A stretch of 55,166 bases of DNA, from contig NZ_JAJDNQ010000157.1 in the NCBI RefSeq assembly GCF_022340605.1, forward strand, positions 1-55,166. Reading direction: 5' to 3'. A model generated the notes under the pieces. The model saw nothing but the letters and a program-made list of their open reading frames with translations. It was not told the DNA's origin and did not search any database. The DNA is from Thiohalocapsa sp. (GTDB taxonomy: Bacteria > Pseudomonadota > Gammaproteobacteria > Chromatiales > Chromatiaceae). Of the stretch, positions 19,465-29,568 are shown one piece after another; position 1 is the stretch's first letter; every line of letters begins with the position of its first letter. Position numbers and translations under genes: made by a program.

Positions 19465-21456
19465 ATGAACTGCAGTCTGCTGCGCCGCCTCGGCCCCGCC
19501 GAGCGCGTGCCGCGCGTCCTCGCGGCGCTGCCACTTGCCCTGCTCCTGCTCTGGTCGGGCGTCACGGCGGCCGCGGTCAGCGCGCGCTTCGACCGAGACC
19601 AGGTGTACGAGGGTGAGAGCGTCACGCTCACCATCGAGTCGGACGATCTTGGCGGCGGCACGCCGGACCTCAGCGCCCTGGAGCGGGACTTCGACGTCCT
19701 CGGCACCAGCAGCGGCAGCCGAATCGAAATCGTCAACGGCCGCCAGAGCGCCACGCGGACTTGGCAGGTGAGTCTGTCGCCGAAGCGCCTCGGCACCATC
19801 CAGGTGCCGCCCGTCGAGGTGGGCGGCGAGCGGACCAAGTCATTGGTGCTGAGCGTCAGCGAGATGCCGCAAGGTGCCTCCGGCGGCCCCGGGGACGACG
19901 TCTTCGTGGAAGTCAGCGTCGGCGCCGCTGGCGACAAATCCGTGTACGTGCAGCAGCAGGTGCCGGTGACGGTGCGGCTGTACTCGGCGCTGCCGCTGCG
20001 GGGTGGCGATCTCAGCGACCCGCGGCCGGACGGTGCCGTGCTGGAGCGCCTGGGTGACGACGTCCAGTACCAGGCCAACCGCAATGGGCGTCAATACCAG
20101 GTAATCGAGCGGCACTTCAGCCTGAGCCCGGAGCGCAGTGGCGAGTTGCGCATCCCACCCGTGACCTTCACCGGCGAGCTGCGCGGCACCGGCACCGGCG
20201 CCGCCAGTCCCTTCGGTGGCGACCGCCTGGCGCAGCTCTTCCGCGACCCGGTGTTCGACCGCTTCGGCAACGGGCTGTTCGACCGCGGCGAGCCCGTGCG
20301 GACCCGTTCGCGGGCGCTGACCCTGGATGTGCTGCCGCGACCGAAGGGCCTTGCCGGCTCCAATTGGCTGCCGGCCACGGCGCTCGCCATCGACGATTCC
20401 TGGGCGCACGACCCGCCGCATCTGACCCGCGGCGAGCCGGCGGAGCGGGTGCTCACCGTCACCGCCACCGGGCTGGCCGGCTCGCAGATCCCCGAGATCG
20501 AGATGTCGGCGCCGGCCTCCGTGCGCGTCTATCCCGACGATCCCGAAACCGAAACCCGCACCGACGGCAAGCGGCTCTTCGGCGTCAGTCGCCAGCGCGT
20601 CAGCGTCATACCCACCTCCGGCGGCACGCTCGAGTTCCCGGAGATCCGCTTGCGCTGGTGGGACATCAACGCCGGCAAGGAGCGGGTTGCCGTGGTGCCG
20701 GCGCGGGAACTCGCGGCGGCCGGTACGGTGGACGCCGCCGACGTGCCGGCGGCGCCGGATCAGGCGCGCTCCGCCACCGGCAACATGCCCGCGCCCGACG
20801 CGGCGGCCGCCCCCGATGCGCCCGCTGCCGGCGGCGGCGCCGTGCCGGCGCCGGCCGATCGGCTCCACGCGACACGGCGACCGATGCTGTGGCTGCTGCC
20901 GGTGCTGCTCGTGGCCGGCGCCGGTCTGTTTTTATGGCGCCGGCGGCAGCGCGCCGCCGGCTGGTGGCGCGGCGCGGCCGGCCTGCTCGGCAGGGCGTGG
21001 GCCCGCGGTCCGCTCGGCAGGGCAGGTGGTGCCGGCGCCGGGCGGACCGTCGACGACAGCAGTCTCGCGCGCGCCGCCGCCGTGGCGCCGGGCGGCACCG
21101 GGGAGCGCCGCGGCAACGTCCGCAAGCAACTGCAGGCCGCTTGCAGCGTGAACGACGCCCGTGCCGCGGCCGCGGCGCTGCTGGCGCTGGTGCGGGATGT
21201 CCATGGCCCGGCGGCGCCCAGCAGCCTCGGCGGCGTTGCCGCGCGCTTCGCGGACATGGGCACACCGGCCGGGCGCCGGGCGGGCGCGGCGGTGCGGGGT
21301 CTGGAGGCGAGCCTGTACGGCCCGAGCCCCGGCGAGTGGAACGGCGGGGAACTGGCCGAGGCGGTGTCCGCCGTCCTCGTGGCCGCGCGCACGCAATCGC
21401 CGGGGAACGGCGACGCCGCGGAGCCGTTGGCGCCGCTCTATCCGCACCGGGGCTGA
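19465..21456 (+). CDS. batD: BatD-like envelope protein
   Basis: This is a 663-residue protein. ATG 19465 has GGAGGTGA 4 nt upstream. A signal peptide (LAALPLALLLLWSGVTAAAV) is followed by BatD Ig-like repeats (ARFDRDQVYEGESVTLTIES; WQVSLSPKRLGTIQVPPVEV), then an Ala/Pro linker, a TM helix near 475-490 (MLWLLPVLLVAGAGLFLW) and a cytosolic tail of about 170 residues rich in Arg/Gly/Ala that ends in a helical domain. It is the last gene of the MoxR-Bat operon, and most of it faces the periplasm. The function beyond Bat complex membership is unknown. Confidence 0.9.
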   Translation: MNCSLLRRLGPAERVPRVLAALPLALLLLWSGVTAAAVSARFDRDQVYEGESVTLTIESDDLGGGTPDLSALERDFDVLGTSSGSRIEIVNGRQSATRTWQVSLSPKRLGTIQVPPVEVGGERTKSLVLSVSEMPQGASGGPGDDVFVEVSVGAAGDKSVYVQQQVPVTVRLYSALPLRGGDLSDPRPDGAVLERLGDDVQYQANRNGRQYQVIERHFSLSPERSGELRIPPVTFTGELRGTGTGAASPFGGDRLAQLFRDPVFDRFGNGLFDRGEPVRTRSRALTLDVLPRPKGLAGSNWLPATALAIDDSWAHDPPHLTRGEPAERVLTVTATGLAGSQIPEIEMSAPASVRVYPDDPETETRTDGKRLFGVSRQRVSVIPTSGGTLEFPEIRLRWWDINAGKERVAVVPARELAAAGTVDAADVPAAPDQARSATGNMPAPDAAAAPDAPAAGGGAVPAPADRLHATRRPMLWLLPVLLVAGAGLFLWRRRQRAAGWWRGAAGLLGRAWARGPLGRAGGAGAGRTVDDSSLARAAAVAPGGTGERRGNVRKQLQAACSVNDARAAAAALLALVRDVHGPAAPSSLGGVAARFADMGTPAGRRAGAAVRGLEASLYGPSPGEWNGGELAEAVSAVLVAARTQSPGNGDAAEPLAPLYPHRG

Positions 21457-21487
21457 CGTCGTCGCCAGCGCGTCCGGCGCCGCGCGG

Positions 21488-22666
<1,179 letters not shown>

Positions 22667-22797
22667 GGCCGTTAAGCTAGCACGCTGCCGCGGCACCCGC
22701 ATGGATGCCGCGGCGGGTGACCGTGCGGTCCATGCCGCTCACCCGCGCCGCGAGCCGGCCGTCATCCCGCAACAGACCACCAGGCGAGCATGAGCCG

Positions 22798-23547
22798 ATG
22801 ACCGACAGCACCGACATCGCCCGCTACTGTGACAGCCTGCTTGGGGCAGCGGCAGTGAGCGACTATTGCCCCAACGGCCTGCAGGTCGCGGGCAGCCGCC
22901 CGCTGCACCGGCTGGTGAGCGGCGTCACGGCGAGCCTGGCGCTCATCGAGGCCGCGGCGGAGCAGGGCGCCGACGCGCTGCTGGTGCACCATGGCTGGTT
23001 CTGGAAAGGCGAAGATCCGCGCCTGGTGGGCATGCACGGGCGCCGCGTGGCGGCCGTGCTGGACGCCGGCATGGCGCTGCTGGCGTATCACCTGCCGCTG
23101 GACAGGCACCCCGAGTACGGCAACAATCGCCGGCTCGGCGAGGTCCTCGGCATCGGCGGCGCCGAGGCGGCGGGCGAGGACGAGCTTATCTGGACCGGCG
23201 AGCTGCCGGCCGCGCTGCCGGGGTCGGACTTCGCGGCGCTGGTCGCCGCACGGCTCGGGCGGCGGCCGCTGCACGTGCCGGTCATCGACCGGCCGGTGCG
23301 CCGCCTCGCCTGGTGTACCGGTGCCGCGCAGCGCTTCATCGAGCAAGCCGCCATGCTCGACGTGGACCTGTACCTGAGCGGTGAGATCTCCGAGCAGACG
23401 GTGCACCAGGCCCGCGAGCTGGGGCTCGACTACGTGGCCGCTGGGCATCATGCAACGGAGCGCTACGGCGTGCAGGCGTTGGGCGCCCATCTGGCAGAGC
23501 GCTTCGGGCTGACGCACCGCTTCATCGACATCGACAATCCGGCGTGA
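22798..23547 (+). CDS. Nif3-like dinuclear metal centre protein
   Basis: This 249-residue YbgI/Nif3 family protein carries the metal-binding motifs DALLVHHGWFW (paired His), LLAYHLPLDRHPEYGNN, and GLDYVAAGHHATERYG near the C-terminus. E. coli YbgI forms a toroidal hexamer with a di-metal site. A GTP cyclohydrolase link has been proposed for some relatives, but the reaction is not established. ATG 22798 is chosen because it starts directly at the family N-terminus. It lies between degS (divergent) and petABC, a common gammaproteobacterial order. Confidence 0.92.
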   Translation: MTDSTDIARYCDSLLGAAAVSDYCPNGLQVAGSRPLHRLVSGVTASLALIEAAAEQGADALLVHHGWFWKGEDPRLVGMHGRRVAAVLDAGMALLAYHLPLDRHPEYGNNRRLGEVLGIGGAEAAGEDELIWTGELPAALPGSDFAALVAARLGRRPLHVPVIDRPVRRLAWCTGAAQRFIEQAAMLDVDLYLSGEISEQTVHQARELGLDYVAAGHHATERYGVQALGAHLAERFGLTHRFIDIDNPA

Positions 23548-23692
23548 CGGCGCCGCGAGACTGGGCAAGCATGCGGTTTTTGCGCTTTGTCGTCGTCCCG
23601 GGGCGCACTTTTTCGTTCAATGGTTGTCTCTTCTGCCGGGTTGCCGGGACCCTTGAAAAGGCGGCCATTTCCGCGCCAGAAAAGGGTTTTCC

Positions 23693-23722
23693 TTGACCCG
23701 ACGGCGATGGATCGCGGAAAAT
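23693..23722 (+). promoter_or_regulatory. candidate promoter of petABC
   Basis: TTGACC (23693-23698, five of six to consensus) and GAAAAT (23717-23722, four of six) are separated by 18 nt, about 125 nt upstream of the petA ATG. The surrounding 23548-23847 gap is noticeably more AT-rich than its neighbours (runs of TTTTT and TTTTC) and holds no credible gene. Confidence 0.4.
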
Positions 23723-23847
23723 GCGCGATTCGTCGAGAAGAGCTTTCCGATATTCTGATTTTCTTTTGCCGCCCGACGCTTCCACGACGCCGGCGTACCT
23801 TTGCGCCGGAGTGTTTTGCATCGGGCCCAGCGGGGGTCTAACCGACT

Positions 23848-24477
23848 ATGAACGCACAAGGTGTGGATACAGTGGATTCACATGCCGTGGATCAACCAGC
23901 TGATCCCAAGCGCAGGCGTACGCTCATCGCCGCAACGAGCGCCCTCGGCGCCGTCGGCGTTGGCTTCGTGGCTGTGCCATTCATCGCTTCCATGAACCCG
24001 AGCGCCAAGGCCCGTGCCGCTGGCGCGCCGGTGCAGGCCGACGTGAGCAAGCTCGAAGACGGCGCGTTGCTGCGTGTCAAGTATCGCGGTCAGCCGGTGT
24101 GGATCGTCAACCGCACGGACAAGATGCTCGCCGCGCTGCCCACCAACGATCCGAAGCTGGTGGACCCGAACTCCACGGTGCCGCACCAGCCCGAGTACTG
24201 CCAGAATCCGACCCGATCCATCAAGCCCAAGTACTTCGTGGCCATCGGCATCTGCACCCACCTGGGCTGCTCGCCGACGTACCGGCCGGAGTTCGCGCCA
24301 GACGATCTGGGGCCGGACTGGAAGGGCGGGTGGCACTGCCCCTGCCACGGCTCCAAGTTCGACCTCGCGGGGCGGGTCCTCAAGAACGTGCCGGCGCCGA
24401 CCAACCTGTGGGTGCCGAAGTACCAGTACATCAACGACACCACCATCCTCATCGGCGAGGATAAAGGAGCGGCCTAA
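23848..24477 (+). CDS. petA: ubiquinol-cytochrome c reductase, Rieske iron-sulfur subunit
   Basis: This 209-residue [2Fe-2S] subunit of the cytochrome bc1 complex takes the first electron from ubiquinol at the Qo site. A KRRR followed by a TM helix (about 25-48) forms a Tat-type, uncleaved anchor. The cluster ligands are CTHLGC (C136, H138; C141 for the disulphide) and CPCHGSKFD (C164, C166, H167). The loop between them (EFAPDDLGPDWKGG) is normal for proteobacteria. Its stop shares one base with the petB ATG (TAATG). Confidence 0.97.
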   Translation: MNAQGVDTVDSHAVDQPADPKRRRTLIAATSALGAVGVGFVAVPFIASMNPSAKARAAGAPVQADVSKLEDGALLRVKYRGQPVWIVNRTDKMLAALPTNDPKLVDPNSTVPHQPEYCQNPTRSIKPKYFVAIGICTHLGCSPTYRPEFAPDDLGPDWKGGWHCPCHGSKFDLAGRVLKNVPAPTNLWVPKYQYINDTTILIGEDKGAA

Positions 24478-25742
24478 TGAGCTCAGATTCCGCTAACGCT
24501 CAGCCAGCCCCGGGAGGCTTCCTGGGCTGGCTCGATAAGCGCTTTCCAGTCATAGACACCTGGAACGAGCACCTCGCCCAATACTATGCACCGAAGAACA
24601 TGGGCTTTTGGGCCTTCTTCGGCTCGCTCGCCCTCGTGGTGCTGGTGCTGCAGATCGTTACCGGTCTGTTCCTCGCCATGTCCTACAAGCCTTCCGCCAC
24701 GGAGGCGTTCGCATCGGTGGAATACATCATGCGCGACGTCGACTGGGGCTGGCTGATCCGCTACATGCACTCCACCGGGGCGTCGTTCTTCTTCATCCTG
24801 GTGTACCTGCACATGTTCCGCGGGCTCATGTGGGGCTCCTACAAGAAGCCGCGCGAACTGCTGTGGATGATCGGCGTCGTCATCTACCTGGCCATGATGG
24901 CCACGGCCTTCTTCGGCTATCTGCTGCCCTGGGGGCAGATGTCCTACTGGGGCGCGCAGGTCATCGTGAACCTGTTCTCCGCGGTGCCAGGCATCGGTGA
25001 GAGCCTGTCCACCTGGGTGCGCGGCGACTACGTCATTTCCGACGCGACCCTGAACCGCTTCTACGCGTTCCACTTCCTGCTGCCGTTCATCCTGGTCGGC
25101 CTCGTGTTCGTGCACATCGTCGCGCTGCATCGGGTGGGGTCCACCAACCCGGACGGCATCGAGATCAAGAAGGGCCCCAAGGGCAACAAGTGGAGCGACA
25201 CGGCGCCGGCCGACGGCATTCCGTTCCATCCGTACTACACGGTCAAGGACATCATGGGGCTGGTGGCCTTCGCCGCCATCTTCTCGGCGGTGGTCTTCTT
25301 CACGCCCGATTTCCACCATCTGTTCCTCGAGGCGCCCAACTTCCAGCCGGCAGATCCGCTGAAGACGCCGCCGCACATCGCGCCGGTGTGGTACTTCACG
25401 CCCTACTACGCGATGCTGCGGGCGGTGCCGCCCATTGCCGCGTCGCAGTTCCCGGGTGTCGTGGTCATGTTCGCCGCCATCCTGATCCTGTTCTTCCTGC
25501 CGTGGCTGGACCGCAGCCCGGTGCGCTCGATGCGCTACAAGGGCATCCTGTCGAAGATCTTCCTGGCCGCCTTCGCCGTGTCTTTCGTCGTGCTGGCCTA
25601 CCTCGGCCTGCAGCCGGCATCGGAACTGCACACGCTGCTCTCGCAGATCTTCACCGTCGTGTACTTCTCGTTCTTCCTGCTGATGCCAATCTACACCAAG
25701 CTCGAGAAGACCAAGCCCGTGCCGGAGAGGGTGACCACATGA
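24477..25742 (+). CDS. petB: ubiquinol-cytochrome c reductase, cytochrome b
   Basis: This 421-residue multi-TM subunit carries both b hemes and the Qo/Qi sites. The heme-ligating His pairs are visible in MHSTGASFFFILVYLHMFRG and FHFLLPFILVGLVFVHIVALH. The Qo loop reads PPHIAPVWYFTPYY, i.e. PVWY instead of mitochondrial PEWY, which I recall as usual in many gamma- and betaproteobacteria. It starts at the ATG sharing a base with the petA stop and overlaps petC by 4 nt (ATGA). Confidence 0.97.
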   Translation: MSSDSANAQPAPGGFLGWLDKRFPVIDTWNEHLAQYYAPKNMGFWAFFGSLALVVLVLQIVTGLFLAMSYKPSATEAFASVEYIMRDVDWGWLIRYMHSTGASFFFILVYLHMFRGLMWGSYKKPRELLWMIGVVIYLAMMATAFFGYLLPWGQMSYWGAQVIVNLFSAVPGIGESLSTWVRGDYVISDATLNRFYAFHFLLPFILVGLVFVHIVALHRVGSTNPDGIEIKKGPKGNKWSDTAPADGIPFHPYYTVKDIMGLVAFAAIFSAVVFFTPDFHHLFLEAPNFQPADPLKTPPHIAPVWYFTPYYAMLRAVPPIAASQFPGVVVMFAAILILFFLPWLDRSPVRSMRYKGILSKIFLAAFAVSFVVLAYLGLQPASELHTLLSQIFTVVYFSFFLLMPIYTKLEKTKPVPERVTT

Positions 25743-26479
25743 GAAAGCTGATTATCGCGGGCGCCCTGTTGCTGCTGCCCTTCGTCGTACACGCCGCCGA
25801 ACAAGCGCCGCCGTTGCAGCAAGCCAACATCGACCTCAAGGACAAGGCTTCGCTGCAGCGTGGTGCGAAGTATTTCGCCAACTACTGCATGGGCTGCCAT
25901 TCGCTGCAATACATGCGCTACGAGCGCATGGCGGCGGACCTCGACATCCCCACCGCGGAACTGCAGCAGAACCTGATCTTCGGCGACGCCAAGCCCGGCG
26001 ACCTGATGACGAACGCCATGCAGCCCAACGACGGCCAGAACTGGTTCGGCACCGCGGTCCCGGACCTGACGCTGGTGACCCGCTGGCGCAGCCCGGACTA
26101 CGTGTACACCTATCTGAAGTCGTTCTACTACGACGACACGCGTCCGTGGGGCGTCAACAATCTGGTCTTCCCGAAGGTCGCCATGCCACACGCCCTGGTG
26201 GACCTCCAGGGTGTCCAGAAGCCGGTCTATGCCGGCGGTGAGGCGCCCACCGATGGCAGCGAGGGGCACGTCGTGGGCGTGGAACCGGTGGAGCCCGGCC
26301 TGCTGTCGCCCGATGAGTACGACGACATGGTGCGGGACATCACCAACTTCCTCACCTACGCCGGTGAGCCCATGAAGCTTCAGCGCCGCAGCCTGGGGCT
26401 GTATGTGCTGCTGTTCCTGGGCCTGATGTTCATCGCCGCGTACTACCTCAAGAAGGAGTTCTGGAAGGACGTCCACTGA
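25739..26479 (+). CDS. petC: ubiquinol-cytochrome c reductase, cytochrome c1
   Basis: This 246-residue protein has a cleavable signal peptide (LIIAGALLLLPFVVHAA) and covalent heme c motif CMGCH (50-54), with candidate axial Met residues in NAMQPNDGQNW and KVAMPHAL, and a C-terminal TM anchor (SLGLYVLLFLGLMFIAAYYL) followed by a Lys-rich tail. It transfers electrons from the Rieske centre to a soluble cytochrome. It is the last gene of petABC, with a strong terminator starting 28 nt after the stop. Confidence 0.97.
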   Translation: MRKLIIAGALLLLPFVVHAAEQAPPLQQANIDLKDKASLQRGAKYFANYCMGCHSLQYMRYERMAADLDIPTAELQQNLIFGDAKPGDLMTNAMQPNDGQNWFGTAVPDLTLVTRWRSPDYVYTYLKSFYYDDTRPWGVNNLVFPKVAMPHALVDLQGVQKPVYAGGEAPTDGSEGHVVGVEPVEPGLLSPDEYDDMVRDITNFLTYAGEPMKLQRRSLGLYVLLFLGLMFIAAYYLKKEFWKDVH

Positions 26480-26507
26480 TCGGTTCCTGAGCGGAGCCTG
26501 ATCCAAG

Positions 26508-26556
26508 AGCCCGCGTCGCCTCGGTTTCTGAACCGGGTGGCGCGGGCTTTCTTGGT
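26508..26556 (+). terminator. Rho-independent terminator of petABC
   Basis: AGCCCGCG (26508-26515) pairs with CGCGGGCT (26541-26548), with an inner CGGTT/AACCG stem, followed by TTTCTTGGTTT. The rest of 26480-26776 contains no gene; the sspA promoter was not pinned down. Confidence 0.75.
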
Positions 26557-26776
26557 TTGTGTGATGGCGGCCGGCATGTCTGCCGCTGCGGAGGCGCCCC
26601 ATGGCGCCGATGCCGTTGCGGTGACGGGAGTGTTGCGCCCGCGGAATGGCGCGGGTGGAATCGGTGTATCCTTAAACCCTTTGGAGAAGCGCAGCCCTAG
26701 TGCGGCGCAGCGACGCGACGCTTGTGTAAATGCATGCCCCTGGGCCGCCGGCACCCAGACGGGCCGAGTCAATGCC

Positions 26777-27412
26777 ATGCCGGTGGTTACCGAGAGCCGA
26801 GGTGTGATGACGCTCTTTTCCGATCCGCAATGCCCGTATTGCCATCGCGTGCGCATGGTGCTGGCAGAGAAGAAGATCAACATCGAGGTCGTGGACGTCG
26901 ATGCGGAGAATCTGCCGCCCGAGGTGCTAGATGCGAATTCCTACGAGGCCGTCCCGACCCTAGTGGACCGGGATTTGGTGCTCTACGAGTCCCAGATCAT
27001 CATGGAGTACCTCGACGAGCGTTTCCCGCATCCGCCGTTGCTGCCGGTGGACCCGGTCGCGCGCGCCAATGCGCGGCTCTTCATGTATCGCGTGGACCGC
27101 GACTGGTACTCGCTGATGGGCCAGATCGCTCGTGGCGACGAGGACACCGCCGCCACGGCGCGGAAGGCGCTGCGCGCGAGCCTCGCTGAATCGGCGCCCA
27201 TCTTCGCCGCCAAGCCCTTTTTCATGAGCGACGAATTCTCGCTCGTGGACTGCGTGGTGGCGCCCTTGCTGTGGCGTTTGCCGATGCTCGGCGTGGAACT
27301 ACCATCCACTGCCGTCGCGGTAACCGAATACAGCACCCGCATCTTCGAATGGCCATCCTTCCGGCGCAGCCTCTCGGAGGCGGAGCGGGAGATGGTCGCG
27401 GACCTTGCCTGA
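26777..27412 (+). CDS. sspA: stringent starvation protein A
   Basis: This 211-residue glutathione S-transferase-fold protein binds RNA polymerase and alters transcription in stationary phase or acid stress. GST N-domain: VMTLFSDPQCPYCHRVRMVL, then YEAVPTLVDRDLVLYESQIIMEYLDERFPHPPLLPVDP; the C-domain contains SDEFSLVDCVVAPLLWRLP. The redox site reads CPYC (C19-C22), a glutaredoxin-like pair, where E. coli SspA has no such cysteines. It precedes sspB, the classical pair. I chose ATG 26777 because the family N-terminus starts there. Confidence 0.95.
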   Translation: MPVVTESRGVMTLFSDPQCPYCHRVRMVLAEKKINIEVVDVDAENLPPEVLDANSYEAVPTLVDRDLVLYESQIIMEYLDERFPHPPLLPVDPVARANARLFMYRVDRDWYSLMGQIARGDEDTAATARKALRASLAESAPIFAAKPFFMSDEFSLVDCVVAPLLWRLPMLGVELPSTAVAVTEYSTRIFEWPSFRRSLSEAEREMVADLA

Positions 27413-27514
27413 GGGCTGTCGCCTGATGGCTGCCCAGACCGCCGGCCTGACCGTTGACCTGACCGCCTGTCGGAACCGCGCCGGGACGCCCTCACCGTCC
27501 GTTCGGTGAATGTC

Positions 27515-27946
27515 ATGACTTCCAATCGCCCGTACCTGATTCGCGCCATTTACGACTGGATCATCGACAACGGCATGACGCCGCATCTGATGGTGGATGC
27601 AGAGCATCCGTCCGCCGTCGTGCCAATGGAGTTTGCCGACGATGGCCGCATCGTGCTCAACGTCGCACCACAGGCGGTGCACGGCTTCCACATCGGCAAC
27701 GACATGATCCGCTTCTCGGCCCGCTTCGGTGGCAAGCCCTTTGCCATCGAGCTGGCCCCCCAGGCCGTGCTCGGACTCTTCGCGCGCGAGAATGGCCAAG
27801 GCATGCTGTTTCCGGACGAGGAGCCAGCCGCGCCGGAAGCCGAAGCGGATGCGGACGCAGACGCAGACGCCACGGCCGGCACCGACAACACGTCCGACGA
27901 CGGCGACAAGAAGCCCTCCCGGCCCAACCTCCGCATCGTCAAATAG
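27515..27946 (+). CDS. sspB: ClpXP protease specificity-enhancing factor
   Basis: This 143-residue adaptor delivers ssrA-tagged proteins to ClpXP. The substrate-binding fold is visible as RPYLIRAIYDWIIDNGMTPH, VPMEFADDGRIVLNVAPQAV and IRFSARFGGKP, followed by a flexible acidic linker (an AD dipeptide run) and the ClpX-docking XB tail RPNLRIVK at the extreme C-terminus. ATG 27515 matches the family start; a GTG at 27506 would add three residues. It is 102 nt downstream of sspA and probably in the same transcript. Confidence 0.95.
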   Translation: MTSNRPYLIRAIYDWIIDNGMTPHLMVDAEHPSAVVPMEFADDGRIVLNVAPQAVHGFHIGNDMIRFSARFGGKPFAIELAPQAVLGLFARENGQGMLFPDEEPAAPEAEADADADADATAGTDNTSDDGDKKPSRPNLRIVK

Positions 27947-27961
27947 CCGTCCGTACGAGCA

Positions 27962-27989
27962 GCTCGATTTCGGCGTTGCGAGCGATACT
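27962..27989. repeat. family A repeat core, short copy
   Basis: This 28-nt stretch beginning GCTCGATTTCGGCG and ending GATACT matches 31813-31840 with one mismatch. It lies between the convergent sspB and DUF3301 genes and lacks the long palindromic arms seen at 357-391 and 31729-31805. Confidence 0.75.
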
Positions 27990-28006
27990 TTCACGGTCTC
28001 TACGCA

Positions 28007-28369
28007 TCAGGGCACGAACTGTCCGGTGTCGCCATCTCGCGCCTCGCCCGTGTCGCCGGGGGCGTCGCTGTCCGTGTCGGCATCCAGCTCCAGACGCTCC
28101 AGCGCCAAGCCCAGCAGCACCACGCGGCCGTTGCGGCGCTCGACGCCGGCGATGCTGAACTCGAAGCCATAATGGCGGCGCACCCGGAGCCCCTGCGGCG
28201 TCCAGCGTAGCGACAGGCTGCGCAGCGCCACCGCCTGGTCCAGCAACTGCACCCCGGCGCGCTCGCAGGCGCGGCGCGCGTGCGCCAGCGCGAGCTCCCG
28301 GGCGCGCAGCGTGTTGAGCCACAGCCACCCCGCGATCAGCACGACAAGCAGGGCCGTCAGGTTATCCAT
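28007..28369 (-). CDS. DUF3301 membrane-anchored protein
   Basis: This 120-residue protein has one N-terminal TM segment (LTALLVVLIAGWLWLNTL) and the DUF3301 pattern REXALAHARRACERAGVQLLDQAVALRSL, then a strand-rich part (RRHYGFEFSIAG; RNGRVVLLGLALERLEL) and an acidic tail. Function unknown. The start is probably ATG 28369, overlapping the permease stop by 8 nt; ATG 28381 is possible. The overlap suggests co-translation with the AI-2E permease. Confidence 0.82.
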   Translation of the reverse strand: MDNLTALLVVLIAGWLWLNTLRARELALAHARRACERAGVQLLDQAVALRSLSLRWTPQGLRVRRHYGFEFSIAGVERRNGRVVLLGLALERLELDADTDSDAPGDTGEARDGDTGQFVP

Positions 28370-29558
28370 GATCGGGTTCATGCGGATCGCTGCGGGTCGG
28401 CGCGGTGGATGATGAGGACAGACCGTTTCGCCAGGCGTGGTCGCGGGTCGCGCGGGCGCGCTCCAGCGGGGGGACGGTGAGGGGGAGGCTGTCCTCGCGG
28501 CCCGCGGCCACTAAGGCGCGGGCCTCCACCGCGGGCCCCAGCATCACGGCGATGGGGTAGGTCTGCGGGTGGGTGCCGAGGACAATCTTCAGCGACATCG
28601 TCAGCGGCACCGACAGGAACATGCCCGCCGGCCCAAGCACCCAGCCCCAGAAGATCAGCGACAGGAATACCACCAGCGTGGACAGGCCGAGACCCTGGCC
28701 CATGATGCGCGGCTCCAGGAAGTTGCCGACGCCGATGTTGACGATCATGAAGCCGATCGTGGCCAGCAGCGCGTGGTCTAGGCCCAACTGCACCAGCGCC
28801 AGCATCACCGCGGGCACCGCCGCGATGATGGAGCCGATGGTGGGGACGAAGTTGAGCAGGAAGGCGAGCATGCCCCACATGGCCGCGAAGTCCACGCCCA
28901 GGTACTTGAGCCAGCCCCAGAGCACCAGCCCGGTGAAGATGCTGGTGCAGGTCTTGATGAACATGTAGCGGTTGATGGTGTGCATCACCTCGCGCAGTTC
29001 GTGCAGCGACGCCTCCGGCGAGCGCATCGCCGCGCGCAGCTTGCTCGGCAGGCTGTTGGCCTCGAACAGGATGAAGATGACCGTCACCAGGATCAGGAAG
29101 GCGTTCGTGAGCAGGCCGCTCAGGCTGCGGATCAGGTCGCCCGCGAGGCCGAGCACCCGCGCCGGGTCCACCAGGGAGTTCATCGCCTCGCGGGACACGT
29201 GCACGCCCAGGCTGTTGAGCCAGGTGATGAGGTCTCCGGTCAGGGCCTTCAGGCGCAACTGATAGTCCGGCAGGTTGGCGTTGAATGCGTTCAGCGAGCC
29301 GGTGAACAGGGCGACGACAACGCTCCCGGCGCCGACCAGGAGCGCCACCACCAGCAGCATCGCCGCCCAGGTGGGCAGGCGCCGGGCGCGCAGGAACTGC
29401 ACCAGCGGCCCCATCACTACGGCGATGAAGACCGCCAGCAGAAAGGGCGTGACCAGATTGGAGGCCGCCTTCAGTCCAGCCACCACCACCACGAAGGCAC
29501 CGGCCACCAGGAGGAACCGCGCCGCCGGCGTGAATCCGACCTGTTGACCCTCGTGCAT
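28362..29558 (-). CDS. AI-2E family transporter (PerM/YdiK-like permease)
   Basis: This 398-residue integral membrane protein has about eight hydrophobic segments: two at the start (FLLVAGAFVVVVAGLKAASN; LVTPFLLAVFIAVVMGPLV), a polar loop of about 80 residues, then the family core FLLNFVPTIGSIIAAVPAVML, NIGVGNFLEPRIMGQGLGLS and FLSLIFWGWVLGPAGMFLSVPLT. The family includes autoinducer-2 exporters and Na+/H+ antiporters, so substrate cannot be assigned. It lies 10 nt downstream of the lipoprotein gene and upstream of DUF3301, forming a three-gene minus-strand unit. Confidence 0.92.
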   Translation of the reverse strand: MHEGQQVGFTPAARFLLVAGAFVVVVAGLKAASNLVTPFLLAVFIAVVMGPLVQFLRARRLPTWAAMLLVVALLVGAGSVVVALFTGSLNAFNANLPDYQLRLKALTGDLITWLNSLGVHVSREAMNSLVDPARVLGLAGDLIRSLSGLLTNAFLILVTVIFILFEANSLPSKLRAAMRSPEASLHELREVMHTINRYMFIKTCTSIFTGLVLWGWLKYLGVDFAAMWGMLAFLLNFVPTIGSIIAAVPAVMLALVQLGLDHALLATIGFMIVNIGVGNFLEPRIMGQGLGLSTLVVFLSLIFWGWVLGPAGMFLSVPLTMSLKIVLGTHPQTYPIAVMLGPAVEARALVAAGREDSLPLTVPPLERARATRDHAWRNGLSSSSTAPTRSDPHEPDHG

Positions 29559-29568
29559 CGCTGCGGCC

